Source: Microbulbifer hainanensis
GTDB taxonomy: Bacteria > Pseudomonadota > Gammaproteobacteria > Pseudomonadales > Cellvibrionaceae
DNA: 52,088 nt
Direction: 5' to 3'
Assembly: GCF_014904735.1 (NCBI RefSeq)
Contig: NZ_JACZCR010000045.1
Coordinates: 1 to 52,088, forward strand
Shown here: piece after piece, positions 30,131 through 39,451 of the stretch
Layout: every line of letters starts with the position of its first letter
How positions within the stretch are numbered: the stretch's first letter is position 1
Notes under the pieces: model-generated
The model's database searches: none
What the model was told of the DNA's origin: nothing
Seen by the model: the letters and a program-made list of their open reading frames with translations, nothing else
Made by a program: the position numbers and the translations under genes

Positions 30131-32275
30131 TCAGGCCAGAGCCCGGTCCTCGCGGCCTTCCAGTGCATCGGCCTCGTCACCGTCGAGCAGCGAGAACTCT
30201 TCGTCACCCATTTCCGGCAGCTCCACGTCGTACAGGTCGCCACTGTCTTCCACGCCCTCTTCGCTCGGCAGTTTGAAGCCGGCAACGGAATCGCGCAGGG
30301 CGTTGGCGGTTTTGGCCAGGTTACCAATGGACTGGGCCGTGGCCTGGGTACCCGCTGAGGTCTGCGAGGTAATCTCCTGAATCACGTTCATCGTATTGGA
30401 GATGTGACCCGCGGACGAAGCCTGCTGGCGGGCGGCGTTCGAGATGTTCTGAATCAAGGCGGCCAGGTTGGTGGATACGCCCTCAATCTCTTCCAGGGCA
30501 ACACCGGCGTCCTGGGCCAGGCGGGCACCGCGCACCACCTCGGTGGTAGTCTGCTCCATCGAGACAACCGCCTCGTTGGTGTCTGACTGAATCGCCTTAA
30601 CCAGGCCTTCAATCTGTTTGGTCGCTGCAGCGGAACGTTCCGCGAGGCGCTGTACTTCGTCCGCAACCACCGCGAAGCCGCGGCCCGCGTCACCGGCCAT
30701 GCTCGCCTGGATCGCGGCGTTCAAGGCGAGGATGTTGGTCTGGTCGGCAATGTCGTTAATCAGGCTTACGATGTCACCAATTTCCTGCGACGACTCACCC
30801 AGGCGTTTGATCCGCTTGGAGGTGTCCTGAATCTGCTCACGAATGGTATCCATGCCCTTGATGGTGTTCTGTACCACCTTGGCACCGTTGCTCGCAATGT
30901 GTACCGAGCGTTCCGCTACCTGCGCCGATTCGGCGGCGTTAGCAGATACCTGATCAATGGTCACGGCCATTTCATTCACGGCCGCGGAGGCACCGGCAAT
31001 TTCCTGCGCCTGGTGCTCGGAGGCCTCGGCCAGGTGCAAGGCGGTCTGCTGGGTTTCCTGCGACAGGCCGGATACTTCCTGGGCCGCGCCGTTAATCCGC
31101 GATACCAGCACCCGCAGCTGGTCAATGGTGTAGTTGATGGAGTCGGCAATCGCACCGGTGAAGGCCTCGGTCACCGTGGCCGAGGTTGTCAGGTCACCGT
31201 CGGCGAGGTCGGCGAGTTCGTCCAGCAGCTGCATAATCGCCTGCTGGTTACGCTCATTGGTATCGGATTCTTCTTTCAGACTGCGGCGGGTACCGGAGAA
31301 GGCTGCGATCATCATGCCGAAGATCAACAGTACGAACACACCGGCGATGATGGCAATTGTCTGGTTGTTGGGCTGGCGCTCGCCGGACAGGTTAACAATG
31401 CGGTCGTTCAGGGAGCTCAGGGCTTCCAGCAGCTGCGGCGCGGAAGCGGAGATGCCGTCCGCCGCCTGGCGGGTAGCGAACAGGGCCGGGGTGGATTCAA
31501 AGATTTCCCGCACTGAGGAGCTTACAAACTCAAACAGCTCGGTAATTTCGTCGAGGGACTCACGGGCCTCAGGATCGGTTACGCGGGAGATACCCATCAC
31601 CACGTCACCGCTCTTCATGCCTTCAACCACTTTACCGAACAGGCTCGCGTCGGTATTGAACTGGTCGGCCGCGGCTTCCGCGTCGTCGCCGCCCTGCAGC
31701 ATCTTATCGATGTTCCGGCCAATACGCTCCGCGCGCCATACCTGCAGCTGGGCCTGCTCTACCTGGTTGGCCGGGGCGTTGTTGGCCAGCAGGATTTCCA
31801 CGATGTTGTTGTGCTCTGCCTGCAGCTCGGGCAGCGAGTCGTTCAGGGTACTCGCCACATCGTTCAGGAAGATGATCTTGTCTTTGTTACCGAGAATGGT
31901 GTCGGCCTGCGCCCGCACCTGACGCCAAATCTGCCCGTAATTGGTCAGCTGGGCATCGAGCGCGCGACGGGTACTGGGATCCGCACCCTGCAGCTGCTTC
32001 CAGATTTCACTCATCTGGTTGATTACGTTCTGCAGTTCGGAGAATGCCTGCTCGTCACCGGCGGTCGCCGACGGGGCGTGGGATACAACCTGGTAGGAAA
32101 GGGCGCGCAGTTCGGCCACCTCCTGCAGGTATTCCTTATCGCGGTCACCCTGGGTCTGCACCAGGTAGATACTGACAATCAGCCCCGCCAGTGTGGCGAG
32201 TACCAGTAGACCCATAAACAACGCCGCGGGGTTGCTGCGCAGCGCGGAAAATGAACTCTGGGAGCCTGTTTTCAT
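30131..32275 (-). CDS. pilJ: Methyl-accepting chemotaxis protein PilJ
   Basis: PilJ is the membrane receptor of the Chp system. The 714-residue protein has a first membrane helix (about 18-40), a helical periplasmic sensor region (about 45-305), a second membrane helix (about 313-333), and a cytoplasmic signalling domain whose hairpin tip reads DIADQTNILALNAAIQASMAGDAGRGF (near 540-565), continuing VVADEVQRLAERS. Shine-Dalgarno AGGAG precedes the ATG. In Pseudomonas the CheR-type pilK follows pilJ; here chpA follows directly. Confidence 0.95.
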   Translation of the reverse strand: MKTGSQSSFSALRSNPAALFMGLLVLATLAGLIVSIYLVQTQGDRDKEYLQEVAELRALSYQVVSHAPSATAGDEQAFSELQNVINQMSEIWKQLQGADPSTRRALDAQLTNYGQIWRQVRAQADTILGNKDKIIFLNDVASTLNDSLPELQAEHNNIVEILLANNAPANQVEQAQLQVWRAERIGRNIDKMLQGGDDAEAAADQFNTDASLFGKVVEGMKSGDVVMGISRVTDPEARESLDEITELFEFVSSSVREIFESTPALFATRQAADGISASAPQLLEALSSLNDRIVNLSGERQPNNQTIAIIAGVFVLLIFGMMIAAFSGTRRSLKEESDTNERNQQAIMQLLDELADLADGDLTTSATVTEAFTGAIADSINYTIDQLRVLVSRINGAAQEVSGLSQETQQTALHLAEASEHQAQEIAGASAAVNEMAVTIDQVSANAAESAQVAERSVHIASNGAKVVQNTIKGMDTIREQIQDTSKRIKRLGESSQEIGDIVSLINDIADQTNILALNAAIQASMAGDAGRGFAVVADEVQRLAERSAAATKQIEGLVKAIQSDTNEAVVSMEQTTTEVVRGARLAQDAGVALEEIEGVSTNLAALIQNISNAARQQASSAGHISNTMNVIQEITSQTSAGTQATAQSIGNLAKTANALRDSVAGFKLPSEEGVEDSGDLYDVELPEMGDEEFSLLDGDEADALEGREDRALA

Positions 32276-32435
32276 AGTTTACTCCTGGCGGACCTGTTCT
32301 TCAGGCCAATTCTTTTTATCACCACAATTATTAACGCATGACCCAACACAGTCCTCACTGTCCCGGTGCGCTTTTTCACACGCCGGCAGAGCCGCGCGCA
32401 AGATTTTCCCGGACTGGGAAATCAGAATGCCGCGC

Positions 32436-32975
32436 TCAGTGAGCCGCGGCATCCATGAATTGGAAATCGTTGATCAGCGCCTGCATGTCGAACACCAGCC
32501 AACGCTCCTGCTGTTCAAACTGACCATTGACCATCGGCGCAAATGGCTCGAGCAGGTCACCCGGTGCCCGCCGCGCATACTCCAGCGCAAGGTGCTGCAT
32601 TCCGTGCAATTCATCGACAATCAACCCGGCATAGATCTTGTCGTACTCGACGACCAGAACCCGGCGACGCTGGCGTGGCCCACTGAGGTGACCGCCGAAA
32701 AATGCAGCCAGGTCAAACAGTGGCAACAGGCGGCCACGCACGTTGGCTACACCGCGCACCCAGGGCTGCCCCCCCGGAATAAAGGTGTACTGTGGCACTT
32801 CGAGCAGTTCCACCACTTCATCCATCGATGAGACGAAGCGGTGACCCAGCAGGGAAAAGCCGATGCCGGTCCAGTAAGGCTTGACCTCCTGGCGACCGGG
32901 CAGACCGACGGCCTGCGCTTTGGCGCGGTTGGCGATATCGACCAGCGCGAGATAGGGACTCTGTTTTGACGGCAC
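32436..32975 (-). CDS. pilI: CheW-like adaptor PilI
   Basis: PilI is the main CheW adaptor linking PilJ to the kinase. The 179-residue protein is one CheW domain, with GIGFSLLGHRFVSSMDEVVELL, VRGVANVRGRLLPLFDL (the usual G-x-x-N-x-R-G core near 80-95), and VDELHGMQHL. It lies 16 bases from pilH and 160 bases before pilJ on the same strand. That gap holds the strong pilJ ribosome-binding site and no other gene. Confidence 0.93.
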   Translation of the reverse strand: MPSKQSPYLALVDIANRAKAQAVGLPGRQEVKPYWTGIGFSLLGHRFVSSMDEVVELLEVPQYTFIPGGQPWVRGVANVRGRLLPLFDLAAFFGGHLSGPRQRRRVLVVEYDKIYAGLIVDELHGMQHLALEYARRAPGDLLEPFAPMVNGQFEQQERWLVFDMQALINDFQFMDAAAH

Positions 32976-32991
32976 TGAGAGCGTCGCTGGC

Positions 32992-33354
32992 CTAGGCCAA
33001 CACCTCCTCGATGGTGCCGAGCAATTTACCTTCTTCCACCGGCTTGGTCAGATAGGCACGCGCACCCTGGCGCATACCCCAGACACGGTCGGTATCCTGG
33101 TCTTTTGTCGTCACGATGATAATCGGGATACCACTGGTATCGCCGTTCTTGCTCAGCTGACGCGTCGCCTGGAAGCCATTCAGACCCGGCATGACAATAT
33201 CCATCAGGATCACATCCGGCTTCTGGTCGCGCGCCACATCGACACCGTTTTCACCGTTTGTGGCGGCAATCACCGCGTGGCCATTTTTTTCCAGAATGGT
33301 GGTCAGCTTGTGCGTTTCTGTTGGCGAGTCGTCAACAATTAATACTCTTGCCAT
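32992..33354 (-). CDS. pilH: Twitching response regulator PilH
   Basis: PilH is a single-domain CheY-like receiver, thought to act on pilus retraction or as a phosphate sink in Chp signalling. The 120-residue protein has acidic residues DDS (7-9), phospho-acceptor Asp in VILMDIVMP (about 52), a Thr in IIVTTKDQ (about 84) and the conserved Lys in LTKPVEEG (about 106). A GGGGAA ribosome-binding site precedes the ATG. It is separated from pilG by 263 bases that hold a hairpin. Confidence 0.94.
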   Translation of the reverse strand: MARVLIVDDSPTETHKLTTILEKNGHAVIAATNGENGVDVARDQKPDVILMDIVMPGLNGFQATRQLSKNGDTSGIPIIIVTTKDQDTDRVWGMRQGARAYLTKPVEEGKLLGTIEEVLA

Positions 33355-33432
33355 TTGTTCCCCGCGACATTTGGTATCGGCTTCCGCACACCGCTGTTCA
33401 GCGAACCGGCACGGAAACTTGTTGTCCTATTT

Positions 33433-33464
33433 GGCGAGCGCCGGAATCCGTCCGGATTTGCTCG
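33433..33464. other. Imperfect hairpin in the pilG-pilH gap
   Basis: Nested complementary arms GCGAGC/GCTCGC (outer) and AATCCG/CGGATT (inner) form a stem-loop in the 263-base gap between pilG and pilH. No T-run follows, so it is not a classical terminator; it may be an RNA processing or stability element. Confidence 0.45.
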
Positions 33465-33617
33465 CACACCCTTGCTTTTTGCCCGCCTTTCGATGCCGCC
33501 TGCCCCCGACAGGGTCGTACGGTTTTCGAACAATCGGGCCGAGCCACCGGCACTCCCGCCGACAGCGTTTCTCATTCTACGCCAGTCACCTCGACAAAGT
33601 CACAGTGATCCGTTGAC

Positions 33618-34013
33618 TCAGGCCGCATGATGCGGCTTGGCGTGCGCAGAAATTGCACCGAGCAGTTCGCTCTTGCTAAACGGCTTGGTTAGATATTGAT
33701 CGCAACCGACCACACGCCCCTTGGCCTTGTCGAACAAACCGTCCTTACTCGACAGCATGATAACGGGCGTGGCGCGGAATTCGCTGTTGTTCTTGATCAG
33801 TGCGCAGGTTTGGTAGCCATCCAGCCGCGGCATCATGATATCGACAAAAATGATGTCCGGACGGGTATCGGCAATCTTGGCCAGTGCATCGAAACCGTCA
33901 GTGGCGGTAACCACCGTACACCCGGCTTTTTGCAGCAGGGTCTCGGCGGTGCGACGGATAGTCTTACTATCGTCAATCACCATCACTGTCAGGCTTTCCC
34001 AGTTGAGCTCCAT
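33618..34013 (-). CDS. pilG: Twitching response regulator PilG
   Basis: PilG is a CheY-like receiver needed for pilus extension and cAMP signalling in Pseudomonas. The 131-residue protein has DDS near 14-16, phospho-acceptor Asp in IIFVDIMMPRLDG (about 57), Ser/Thr in VIMLSSKDG (about 88) and the conserved Lys in LTKPFSKSELLG (about 110). It is the first gene of the cluster and is divergent from gshB, the same arrangement as in Pseudomonas. No strong Shine-Dalgarno is seen before the ATG. Confidence 0.94.
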   Translation of the reverse strand: MELNWESLTVMVIDDSKTIRRTAETLLQKAGCTVVTATDGFDALAKIADTRPDIIFVDIMMPRLDGYQTCALIKNNSEFRATPVIMLSSKDGLFDKAKGRVVGCDQYLTKPFSKSELLGAISAHAKPHHAA

Positions 34014-34382
34014 AGTGTTTTTGAATCCCCTGTTTACTTATTTGCGGGCACTGCGCTGGAAGTTGTAGGAAGTGCCCTTTCTTCAACCACTTGCAGGGTC
34101 TGGGCGCCTCGGTTGTCGCCAAGGTCGCGCACGATTCAACTTTTATCACAGAAGCACCAGTGAATCTACCGAAGCCGGGGCGCGGACAGCACCATCGTAC
34201 AGCGTCTGGACAAAATGTCAGCAAAGTTCGCTATTGCAGATAAACTCAACGTGCACTGATCATAAAATCGCCAGGCAGTTTCCTCGCGAAGTGGTTGCAC
34301 CACCGCCGGGCAACTCTTACCTTACCCCGCTGACAACCGCCTGCAGTGGCCGTCCGCTTCAACCCCAGCATGGTAACCGGTA
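34014..34382. other. pilG/gshB divergent intergenic region
   Basis: This 369-base gap must hold promoters for the divergent pilG cluster and gshB. A TTGCAG (34234-34239) lies upstream of an AT-rich stretch (34260-34268) toward gshB, but the spacing (over 20 bases) is too long. No convincing gene, repeat or terminator is seen. Confidence 0.5.
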
Positions 34383-35339
34383 ATGAGTTATTCCCTCGGT
34401 GTGGTGATGGATCCCATCACCCGGATCAGTTTCAAGAAAGACACTACGCTGGCAATGCTGCTGGCCGCGCAGCGCAGCGGATTTGATTTGTTTTATTTCG
34501 AGCAGGGCGACCTGTACCTGGCAGATGGACGCGCCATGGGCCGCGCGCGCCCGCTGAAAGTATTCGATGATCCACAGCGCTGGTTCGAACTGGGCGAGGA
34601 TACCGAGATGCCGCTCGGGCAACTCGACACCATGCTGATGCGCGTCGATCCTCCATTCGACAACGAGTACATCTATTCCACTTATATTCTCGAGGCAGCA
34701 GAGCGCGAGGGCACGCTGGTAGTCAACAAGCCGCAGGCTTTGCGCGACTGCAACGAGAAAATCTTCGCCACCAGTTTTCCCCAGTGCTGCCCGCCGCTGA
34801 TCGTCAGCAAGGATATGGTCAAACTGCGTGCCTTCCACGCCAGCCATAAGGATATAATCTTCAAGCCCCTCGACGGCATGGGCGGTACCGGCGTCTTTCA
34901 CTGCAAAGCCGACGGAGCCAATCTCGGCGCGATTCTGGAAATGCTGACCGACAACGGGCGCCGCCAGATCATGGGCCAGCGCTATATCCCGGAAATCAAA
35001 ACCGGTGACAAACGCATCCTGATCGTCGACGGCGAAGCCGTACCCTATTGCCTCGCCCGCATCCCGGAAGCGGGCGAGACCCGCGGCAATCTTGCCGCCG
35101 GGGGCCGCGGCGAAGCCCGCCCCCTTAACGACCGCGACCGCTGGATCGTCGAACAGGTTGCCCCGACACTGAAAGAAAAGGGCCTCCTGTTTGTCGGGCT
35201 GGACGTAATCGGTGATTATCTGACCGAAATCAATGTGACCAGCCCCACCTGTGTACGCGAAATCGATGCGGCGTACGGCACCGATATCGGCGGCCTACTG
35301 ATGAGCGCGATCACAGACCGACTGCCGCAAAAAGGGTAA
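34383..35339 (+). CDS. gshB: Glutathione synthetase
   Basis: GshB joins gamma-glutamylcysteine and glycine with ATP to make glutathione. The 318-residue protein has an N-terminal substrate domain with VVMDPI (7-12) and MLMRVDPPFDNEYIYSTY (about 83-100), and an ATP-grasp domain with IFKPLDGMGGTGVF (about 160-173), IVDGEAVPYCLARIPEAGETRGNLAAGG split around the conserved R-x-N-x-x-x-G-G, and the metal-binding ITEINVTSPT-like end (LTEINVTSPT). Normal length. Divergent from pilG. Confidence 0.97.
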   Translation: MSYSLGVVMDPITRISFKKDTTLAMLLAAQRSGFDLFYFEQGDLYLADGRAMGRARPLKVFDDPQRWFELGEDTEMPLGQLDTMLMRVDPPFDNEYIYSTYILEAAEREGTLVVNKPQALRDCNEKIFATSFPQCCPPLIVSKDMVKLRAFHASHKDIIFKPLDGMGGTGVFHCKADGANLGAILEMLTDNGRRQIMGQRYIPEIKTGDKRILIVDGEAVPYCLARIPEAGETRGNLAAGGRGEARPLNDRDRWIVEQVAPTLKEKGLLFVGLDVIGDYLTEINVTSPTCVREIDAAYGTDIGGLLMSAITDRLPQKG

Positions 35340-35467
35340 ACTCCTCCCTTTACCCGCAATTGAGCGGCCCGGGTCATACCCGGACCGGCCAATTGAAAGA
35401 GCGGGAACACAGGCACGCAGTCAGGGATCGGACTGAGCGGAATATAAGCAGTAACCAATAAACAACA

Positions 35468-36373
35468 ATGAACCCGACCGCCAGCTCACAACATCAGGCC
35501 GCCCAGCACGACCGCTTCGTGTTCGCCCTGTTTGTCGCCTGCGCCTTTCACGCCATGGTGATATTCGGCGTGGCCTTCACCGCGCCCAAGGGCCACCAGG
35601 CTCCGCCAACGCTGGAAGTGACCCTGGCGCAGCACCGCTCGGCCCAGGCGCCGGAGGATGCCGACTACCTGGCCCAGCACAACCAGCAAGCCAGCGGTAG
35701 CGCCGACACCCCCAAAGAGCTGTCGACCAACCGGCGCGCCGAAATCGCCGATACCGCCATTCGCGAGGTCAACCCCCTGCCCCAACAGCGCTCCGCGCGC
35801 CCCGCGGACCAGCGCCGTCAGCTGGTGACAACGATCGGCCAGAGTCCACAGCAGGCACCGGAATTGCCCGCCGAAGACAAGCCCTCGAAGGAAAAGCGCG
35901 GCGATGCGCCCAACGACCTGCCCCTGTCCAACCCCGAAATCGCGAGCCTGCAGGCGCGCCTCGACAAGATCCGGCAAACCATCGCGCAGCGCCCGCGCGT
36001 GCGCCGCTTGACCTCAGTGGCGACCAAAGCCTCAGCGGACGCCGCCTACCTGCATGCCTGGCGGCAAAAGGTGGAAGCGGTCGGCAATGACAATTTCCCC
36101 GAAGAGGCCCTGCAACGACAGATTACCGGCAGCCTGCGCATGATGGTGCGGCTGTTGCCCACCGGCGCGGTTGAAGACGTGGTCATTCTGCAGTCTTCCG
36201 GCGAACGCGTACTCGATGACGCCGCCCAGCAGATAGTGCGTCTCGCGGCCCCATTCGCCCCCTTCCCGGCAGAAATCCGCAAAGAGGCCGATCGCCTGGA
36301 GATCATTCGCACCTGGCGCTTCGAAATGACCGGTTTCTCCACCGCCGCCGAGGGCCGCCCCGACAACGGCTGA
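35468..36373 (+). CDS. TonB-family energy transducer
   Basis: TonB proteins pass proton-motive force to outer-membrane partners. The 301-residue protein has an N-terminal membrane anchor (about 17-37), a long polar Pro/Gln/Ala-rich periplasmic region (about 40-190) and a C-terminal TonB domain (about 205-290) with AYLHAWRQKVEAVGNDNFP, TGSLRMMVRLLPTGAVEDVVIL and FAPFPAEIRKEADRLEIIRTWRF read in pieces. No exbBD is adjacent. Its place between gshB and yqgE matches Pseudomonas tonB3, which is needed for twitching; that link here is inference. Confidence 0.9.
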   Translation: MNPTASSQHQAAQHDRFVFALFVACAFHAMVIFGVAFTAPKGHQAPPTLEVTLAQHRSAQAPEDADYLAQHNQQASGSADTPKELSTNRRAEIADTAIREVNPLPQQRSARPADQRRQLVTTIGQSPQQAPELPAEDKPSKEKRGDAPNDLPLSNPEIASLQARLDKIRQTIAQRPRVRRLTSVATKASADAAYLHAWRQKVEAVGNDNFPEEALQRQITGSLRMMVRLLPTGAVEDVVILQSSGERVLDDAAQQIVRLAAPFAPFPAEIRKEADRLEIIRTWRFEMTGFSTAAEGRPDNG

Positions 36374-36418
36374 CAATTAATCCGCAGCAAAACTGCCACA
36401 TCCCATTAAACTTGGCGT

Positions 36419-37003
36419 ATGCACCATACGAATATCGACAGCGACCTGACCCACTCCAGCCTGCGCGGGCAATTCCTGCTGGCCATGCCCGGCATGCAGG
36501 ATCCGCGCTTCCACCAGACCATCGCCTTTGTCTGCGAGCACAATCGCGAAGGCGCCATGGCCATTGTCATCAACACGCCGAGCAAAGTGCACTGGAAGGA
36601 AGTGTTCGACCAGCTGTCGCTGGAGGACTTCAGCCTGCGCAGCGACGAAACCGTGCTGCTGGGTGGACCGGTAGCACCGGAACAGGGCTTTGTACTGCAC
36701 GGCGCCGGCGCCCTGTTCGATTCGACCATGCAGGTCAACCGGGATATCAGCCTGACCGCGTCCAAGGACATTCTCGAGTCACTCGCCGCCGGCCGCGGGC
36801 CCGACGACGTCCTGCTGGCCCTGGGTTACTCCGGCTGGGGCGCCGGTCAACTAGAGCAGGAGCTTGCGGAAAACTCCTGGCTGACCCTGCCCGCAGAGCC
36901 GGAAATCCTCTTCGCCACACCGTGGCAGAAACGCTGGCAGACCGCCGCCGCGCGCCACGGCATCGATATGAGCGGGCTCGGCTCCCAGGCCGGCCACGCC
37001 TAG
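36419..37003 (+). CDS. yqgE: YqgE/AlgH family protein (UPF0301)
   Basis: The 194-residue protein matches the YqgE/AlgH family, whose molecular function is unsettled. Recognisable pieces are LRGQFLLAMPGMQDPRFHQTI at the N-terminus (read as two halves), VLLGGPVAPEQGFVLH (about 80-95) and LALGYSGWGAGQLEQEL (about 137-153). Length is typical. It precedes ruvX, a pairing seen across gammaproteobacteria. The ATG is the first in frame, 46 bases after the TonB-like gene. Confidence 0.95.
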   Translation: MHHTNIDSDLTHSSLRGQFLLAMPGMQDPRFHQTIAFVCEHNREGAMAIVINTPSKVHWKEVFDQLSLEDFSLRSDETVLLGGPVAPEQGFVLHGAGALFDSTMQVNRDISLTASKDILESLAAGRGPDDVLLALGYSGWGAGQLEQELAENSWLTLPAEPEILFATPWQKRWQTAAARHGIDMSGLGSQAGHA

Positions 37004-37135
37004 GAAGCCTCTGTAAGACGGCTACCGGTGCGCCAGCACGGTCCAAATACCCATGTACTGCGTGTACACTCCGCTTGCTCCGCTCCGGCGTACCAGCGCC
37101 AGCCACCCGTCCGTCACGCTTTTCAGAGGCCCCCT

Positions 37136-37570
37136 TTGAGCAAAAACAAGCCCGTCACCGCCCTTGCCTTCGACTTCGGCACCCGCTCCATCGGCATCGC
37201 GTTCGGCCAGAGCCTGACCGGTACCGCCCGGGAATTGGCGCCATTGCCGGCGAAGGACGGGCAACCGGACTGGACCCAGCTGCAGAAACTGCTCGACGAG
37301 TGGCAGCCGCACACACTGCTGGTAGGCCTGCCACTGAACATGGACGGTAGCGAGAGCGAATTCGGCGCGCGCGCACGCAAGTTCGGCCAGCGCCTGCACG
37401 GCCGCACCGGACTGCCGGTAGAGTTTGTCGACGAGCGCCTCAGCACCCGCGCCGCCAAGGAAGAGGCCTTCGATCGCGGCCACCGGGGCAACTATGCGCA
37501 GGACCCGGTGGACTCCATCGCCGCGCGCATCATTCTGGAAGACTGGCTGCGCGCCCATCCCGCCAGCTGA
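37136..37570 (+). CDS. ruvX: Putative Holliday junction resolvase RuvX / pre-16S rRNA nuclease
   Basis: RuvX (YqgF) is an RNase H-fold nuclease that matures the 16S rRNA 5' end in E. coli. The 144-residue protein shows [13 protein letters not shown] (about 9-21, first catalytic Asp), [14 protein letters not shown] (about 64-77) and [11 protein letters not shown] (about 102-112), then DSIAARIIL with the last acidic residue. I chose the TTG start because AGAGG lies upstream and the family begins just before the FDFGT motif; the open frame continues upstream without family resemblance. Confidence 0.92.
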   Translation: MSKNKPVTALAFDFGTRSIGIAFGQSLTGTARELAPLPAKDGQPDWTQLQKLLDEWQPHTLLVGLPLNMDGSESEFGARARKFGQRLHGRTGLPVEFVDERLSTRAAKEEAFDRGHRGNYAQDPVDSIAARIILEDWLRAHPAS

Positions 37571-37634
37571 GGCCCGCGCACGCCGCGTGTCTCTGGTAGA
37601 ATTGCCCACCCAATTCCCAACCGATCGACGCTGT

Positions 37635-38552
37635 ATGCCCATTTCCCGCATCCGCATCGCGACCCGCGAAAGCGCACTCGCCCTCTGGCAGGCCAACTAC
37701 GTCAAGGACCGCCTGCAGCAGCTACACCCGCAACTCGATATCGAGCTGCTGCCGCTCACCAGCCGCGGTGACCAGTTGCTGGATATTCCGCTGGCCAAGG
37801 TTGGCGGCAAAGGCCTGTTCGTCAAGGAGCTGGAGCGGGCGATGCTGGACGACGAGGCAGATATCGCCGTGCACTCCATGAAAGATGTGCCGATGGAATT
37901 TCCCGAAGGCCTTCACCTGCCGGTCATCTGTGAGCGCGAGGATCCGCGCGACGCGTTTGTAAGCAATCACTACGCCGACATAGACGCGCTGCCGCAGGGA
38001 GCCGTGGTCGGTACCTCCAGCCTGCGCCGCCAGTGCCAGGTGCTGGCCCGCCGCCCGGACCTGGAAGTGAAGTTCCTGCGTGGCAACGTCAACACGCGCC
38101 TGGCCAAACTCGACGCGGGAGAATTTGACGCCATCATTCTCGCCGCTGCCGGCCTGCTGCGCCTGGAGATGCGCGAGCGTATTCGCGACTTCCTCGCCCC
38201 GGAAATTCTGCTGCCGGCGGGCGGTCAGGGCGCCGTGGGCATCGAGTGCAGGCGCGATCCGGAGCTGGAAGCTCTGCTCGAACCACTGCACTGCGCCGCC
38301 ACCACCGCACGCCTGACGGCCGAGCGCGCCGTGGTCAAGCGCCTCAATGGCAGCTGCCAGGTGCCCATCGGCTGCTATTCCGAACTGGACGGCGACCAGC
38401 TGTGGCTGCGCGGACTGGTCGGCAGCCCCGACGGCAACAAACTGATCCGCGCCGAAGCCCGCGGCACCGCAGCCGATGGCGAGGCCATGGGCATTGCGCT
38501 GGCCGAGGAACTGCTGTCCTCCGGCGCCGACAAGATTCTCGCCGCCCTCTGA
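37635..38552 (+). CDS. hemC: Porphobilinogen deaminase (hydroxymethylbilane synthase)
   Basis: HemC condenses four porphobilinogens to hydroxymethylbilane. The 305-residue protein has the N-terminal [16 protein letters not shown] (about 5-20), the LPLTSRGD and KGLFVKELE motifs, the catalytic Asp region HSMKDVPME (about 80-88), GTSSLRRQ (about 125-132), and the dipyrromethane-cofactor Cys in NGSCQVPIG (about 240). I chose the internal ATG because the protein family starts there; the frame upstream overlaps ruvX. It starts the hemCDXY group. Confidence 0.97.
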   Translation: MPISRIRIATRESALALWQANYVKDRLQQLHPQLDIELLPLTSRGDQLLDIPLAKVGGKGLFVKELERAMLDDEADIAVHSMKDVPMEFPEGLHLPVICEREDPRDAFVSNHYADIDALPQGAVVGTSSLRRQCQVLARRPDLEVKFLRGNVNTRLAKLDAGEFDAIILAAAGLLRLEMRERIRDFLAPEILLPAGGQGAVGIECRRDPELEALLEPLHCAATTARLTAERAVVKRLNGSCQVPIGCYSELDGDQLWLRGLVGSPDGNKLIRAEARGTAADGEAMGIALAEELLSSGADKILAAL

Positions 38553-38555
38553 GCC

Positions 38556-39335
38556 GTGGCCTCCTCGCCCCTCGCCCGTAAACGCATCCTGGTCACCCGG
38601 CCCGCGCACCAGGCGCAGGCCTGGTGCGCGCAGCTGCGTCGCAGCGGTGCCGAGGCGGACTGCATCCCGATGCTGGCCATCGTGCCGATCGACAGCGGTG
38701 CACCGCTGCAGGCAATCAAGAACCAGATTCTCGATTTCGACCAGGTCGACCACGCCATCTTCGTCTCCCAGAATGCCGTACAACTGGGCTGCGACTGGCT
38801 CGACGATTACTGGCCACAGTTGCCCCAGGGCCCCCGCTACTATGCGATCGGTGCGGCGACGGCGCGCGCGCTGGAAAGCCGCGGCCTGCCCTGCACGAGC
38901 GGCGGCGATACCATGGATTCCGAGGCGCTGCTGGCACTGGCCGAATTGCACAGCGTCACCGGCGAGCGGGTGCTGATCTTCCGCGGCAGCGGCGGCCGCA
39001 CACTGATCGGCGACACTCTGGCCGCGCGCGGTGCGCGAGTGGACTATTGCGAGCTATACCGGCGCGCACTACCGGACGACGCCGCGCGACATCTGGCCGA
39101 GTACCGCGGCGATGCCGATGCCATTGCCGTGCACAGCGGCGAAACCCTCGCGAACCTGTCCCGCTGTATCGATGCCTGCGGCCTGCAGGCCCTCAGAAAG
39201 CTGCCGCTGATCTGCCCCAGCCAGCGCGTCGCCGATCAGGCCGCGGCGCTGGCATTCGCGCGGCCGGTGGCCGCCGATAACGCCGGCGATCGCGCCATGC
39301 TGGCGGCGCTCGAAACCGCGCTGTCGCTCCCCTGA
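38556..39335 (+). CDS. hemD: Uroporphyrinogen-III synthase
   Basis: HemD cyclises hydroxymethylbilane with inversion of ring D to give uroporphyrinogen III. The 259-residue protein has two Rossmann-like lobes: KRILVTRPAHQAQAWCAQL at the N-terminus (about 8-26), FVSQNAVQLG (about 68-77), AIGAATARALESRGLP (about 96-111), GERVLIFRGSGGRTLIGDTL (read as GERVLIFRGSGGR, then LIGDTL) and ELYRR. The family is weakly conserved, but position right after hemC (3 bases) is decisive. GTG start. Confidence 0.94.
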   Translation: MASSPLARKRILVTRPAHQAQAWCAQLRRSGAEADCIPMLAIVPIDSGAPLQAIKNQILDFDQVDHAIFVSQNAVQLGCDWLDDYWPQLPQGPRYYAIGAATARALESRGLPCTSGGDTMDSEALLALAELHSVTGERVLIFRGSGGRTLIGDTLAARGARVDYCELYRRALPDDAARHLAEYRGDADAIAVHSGETLANLSRCIDACGLQALRKLPLICPSQRVADQAAALAFARPVAADNAGDRAMLAALETALSLP

Positions 39336-39411
39336 GCCGCTTTTGCCGCCCGATTCGAGTAAAATTTTTCAAAACCGCGCCACACCCCATATAAAGCGTG
39401 CCGCCAGTCGC

Positions 39412-39417
39412 TATAAT
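39412..39417 (+). promoter_or_regulatory. Candidate -10 box before hemX
   Basis: A consensus TATAAT lies in the 116-base gap between hemD and hemX, 34 bases before the hemX ATG. The -35 region is poor. It could provide an internal promoter for hemXY. Confidence 0.25.
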
Positions 39418-39451
39418 TTGACGACATTTTCCACTGGCCGCTTCCACGCCC

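Noticed and set aside
34072..34383. A plus-strand frame in the pilG/gshB gap
   Set aside because: Composition is random, there is no ribosome-binding site, and it runs into the gshB start.
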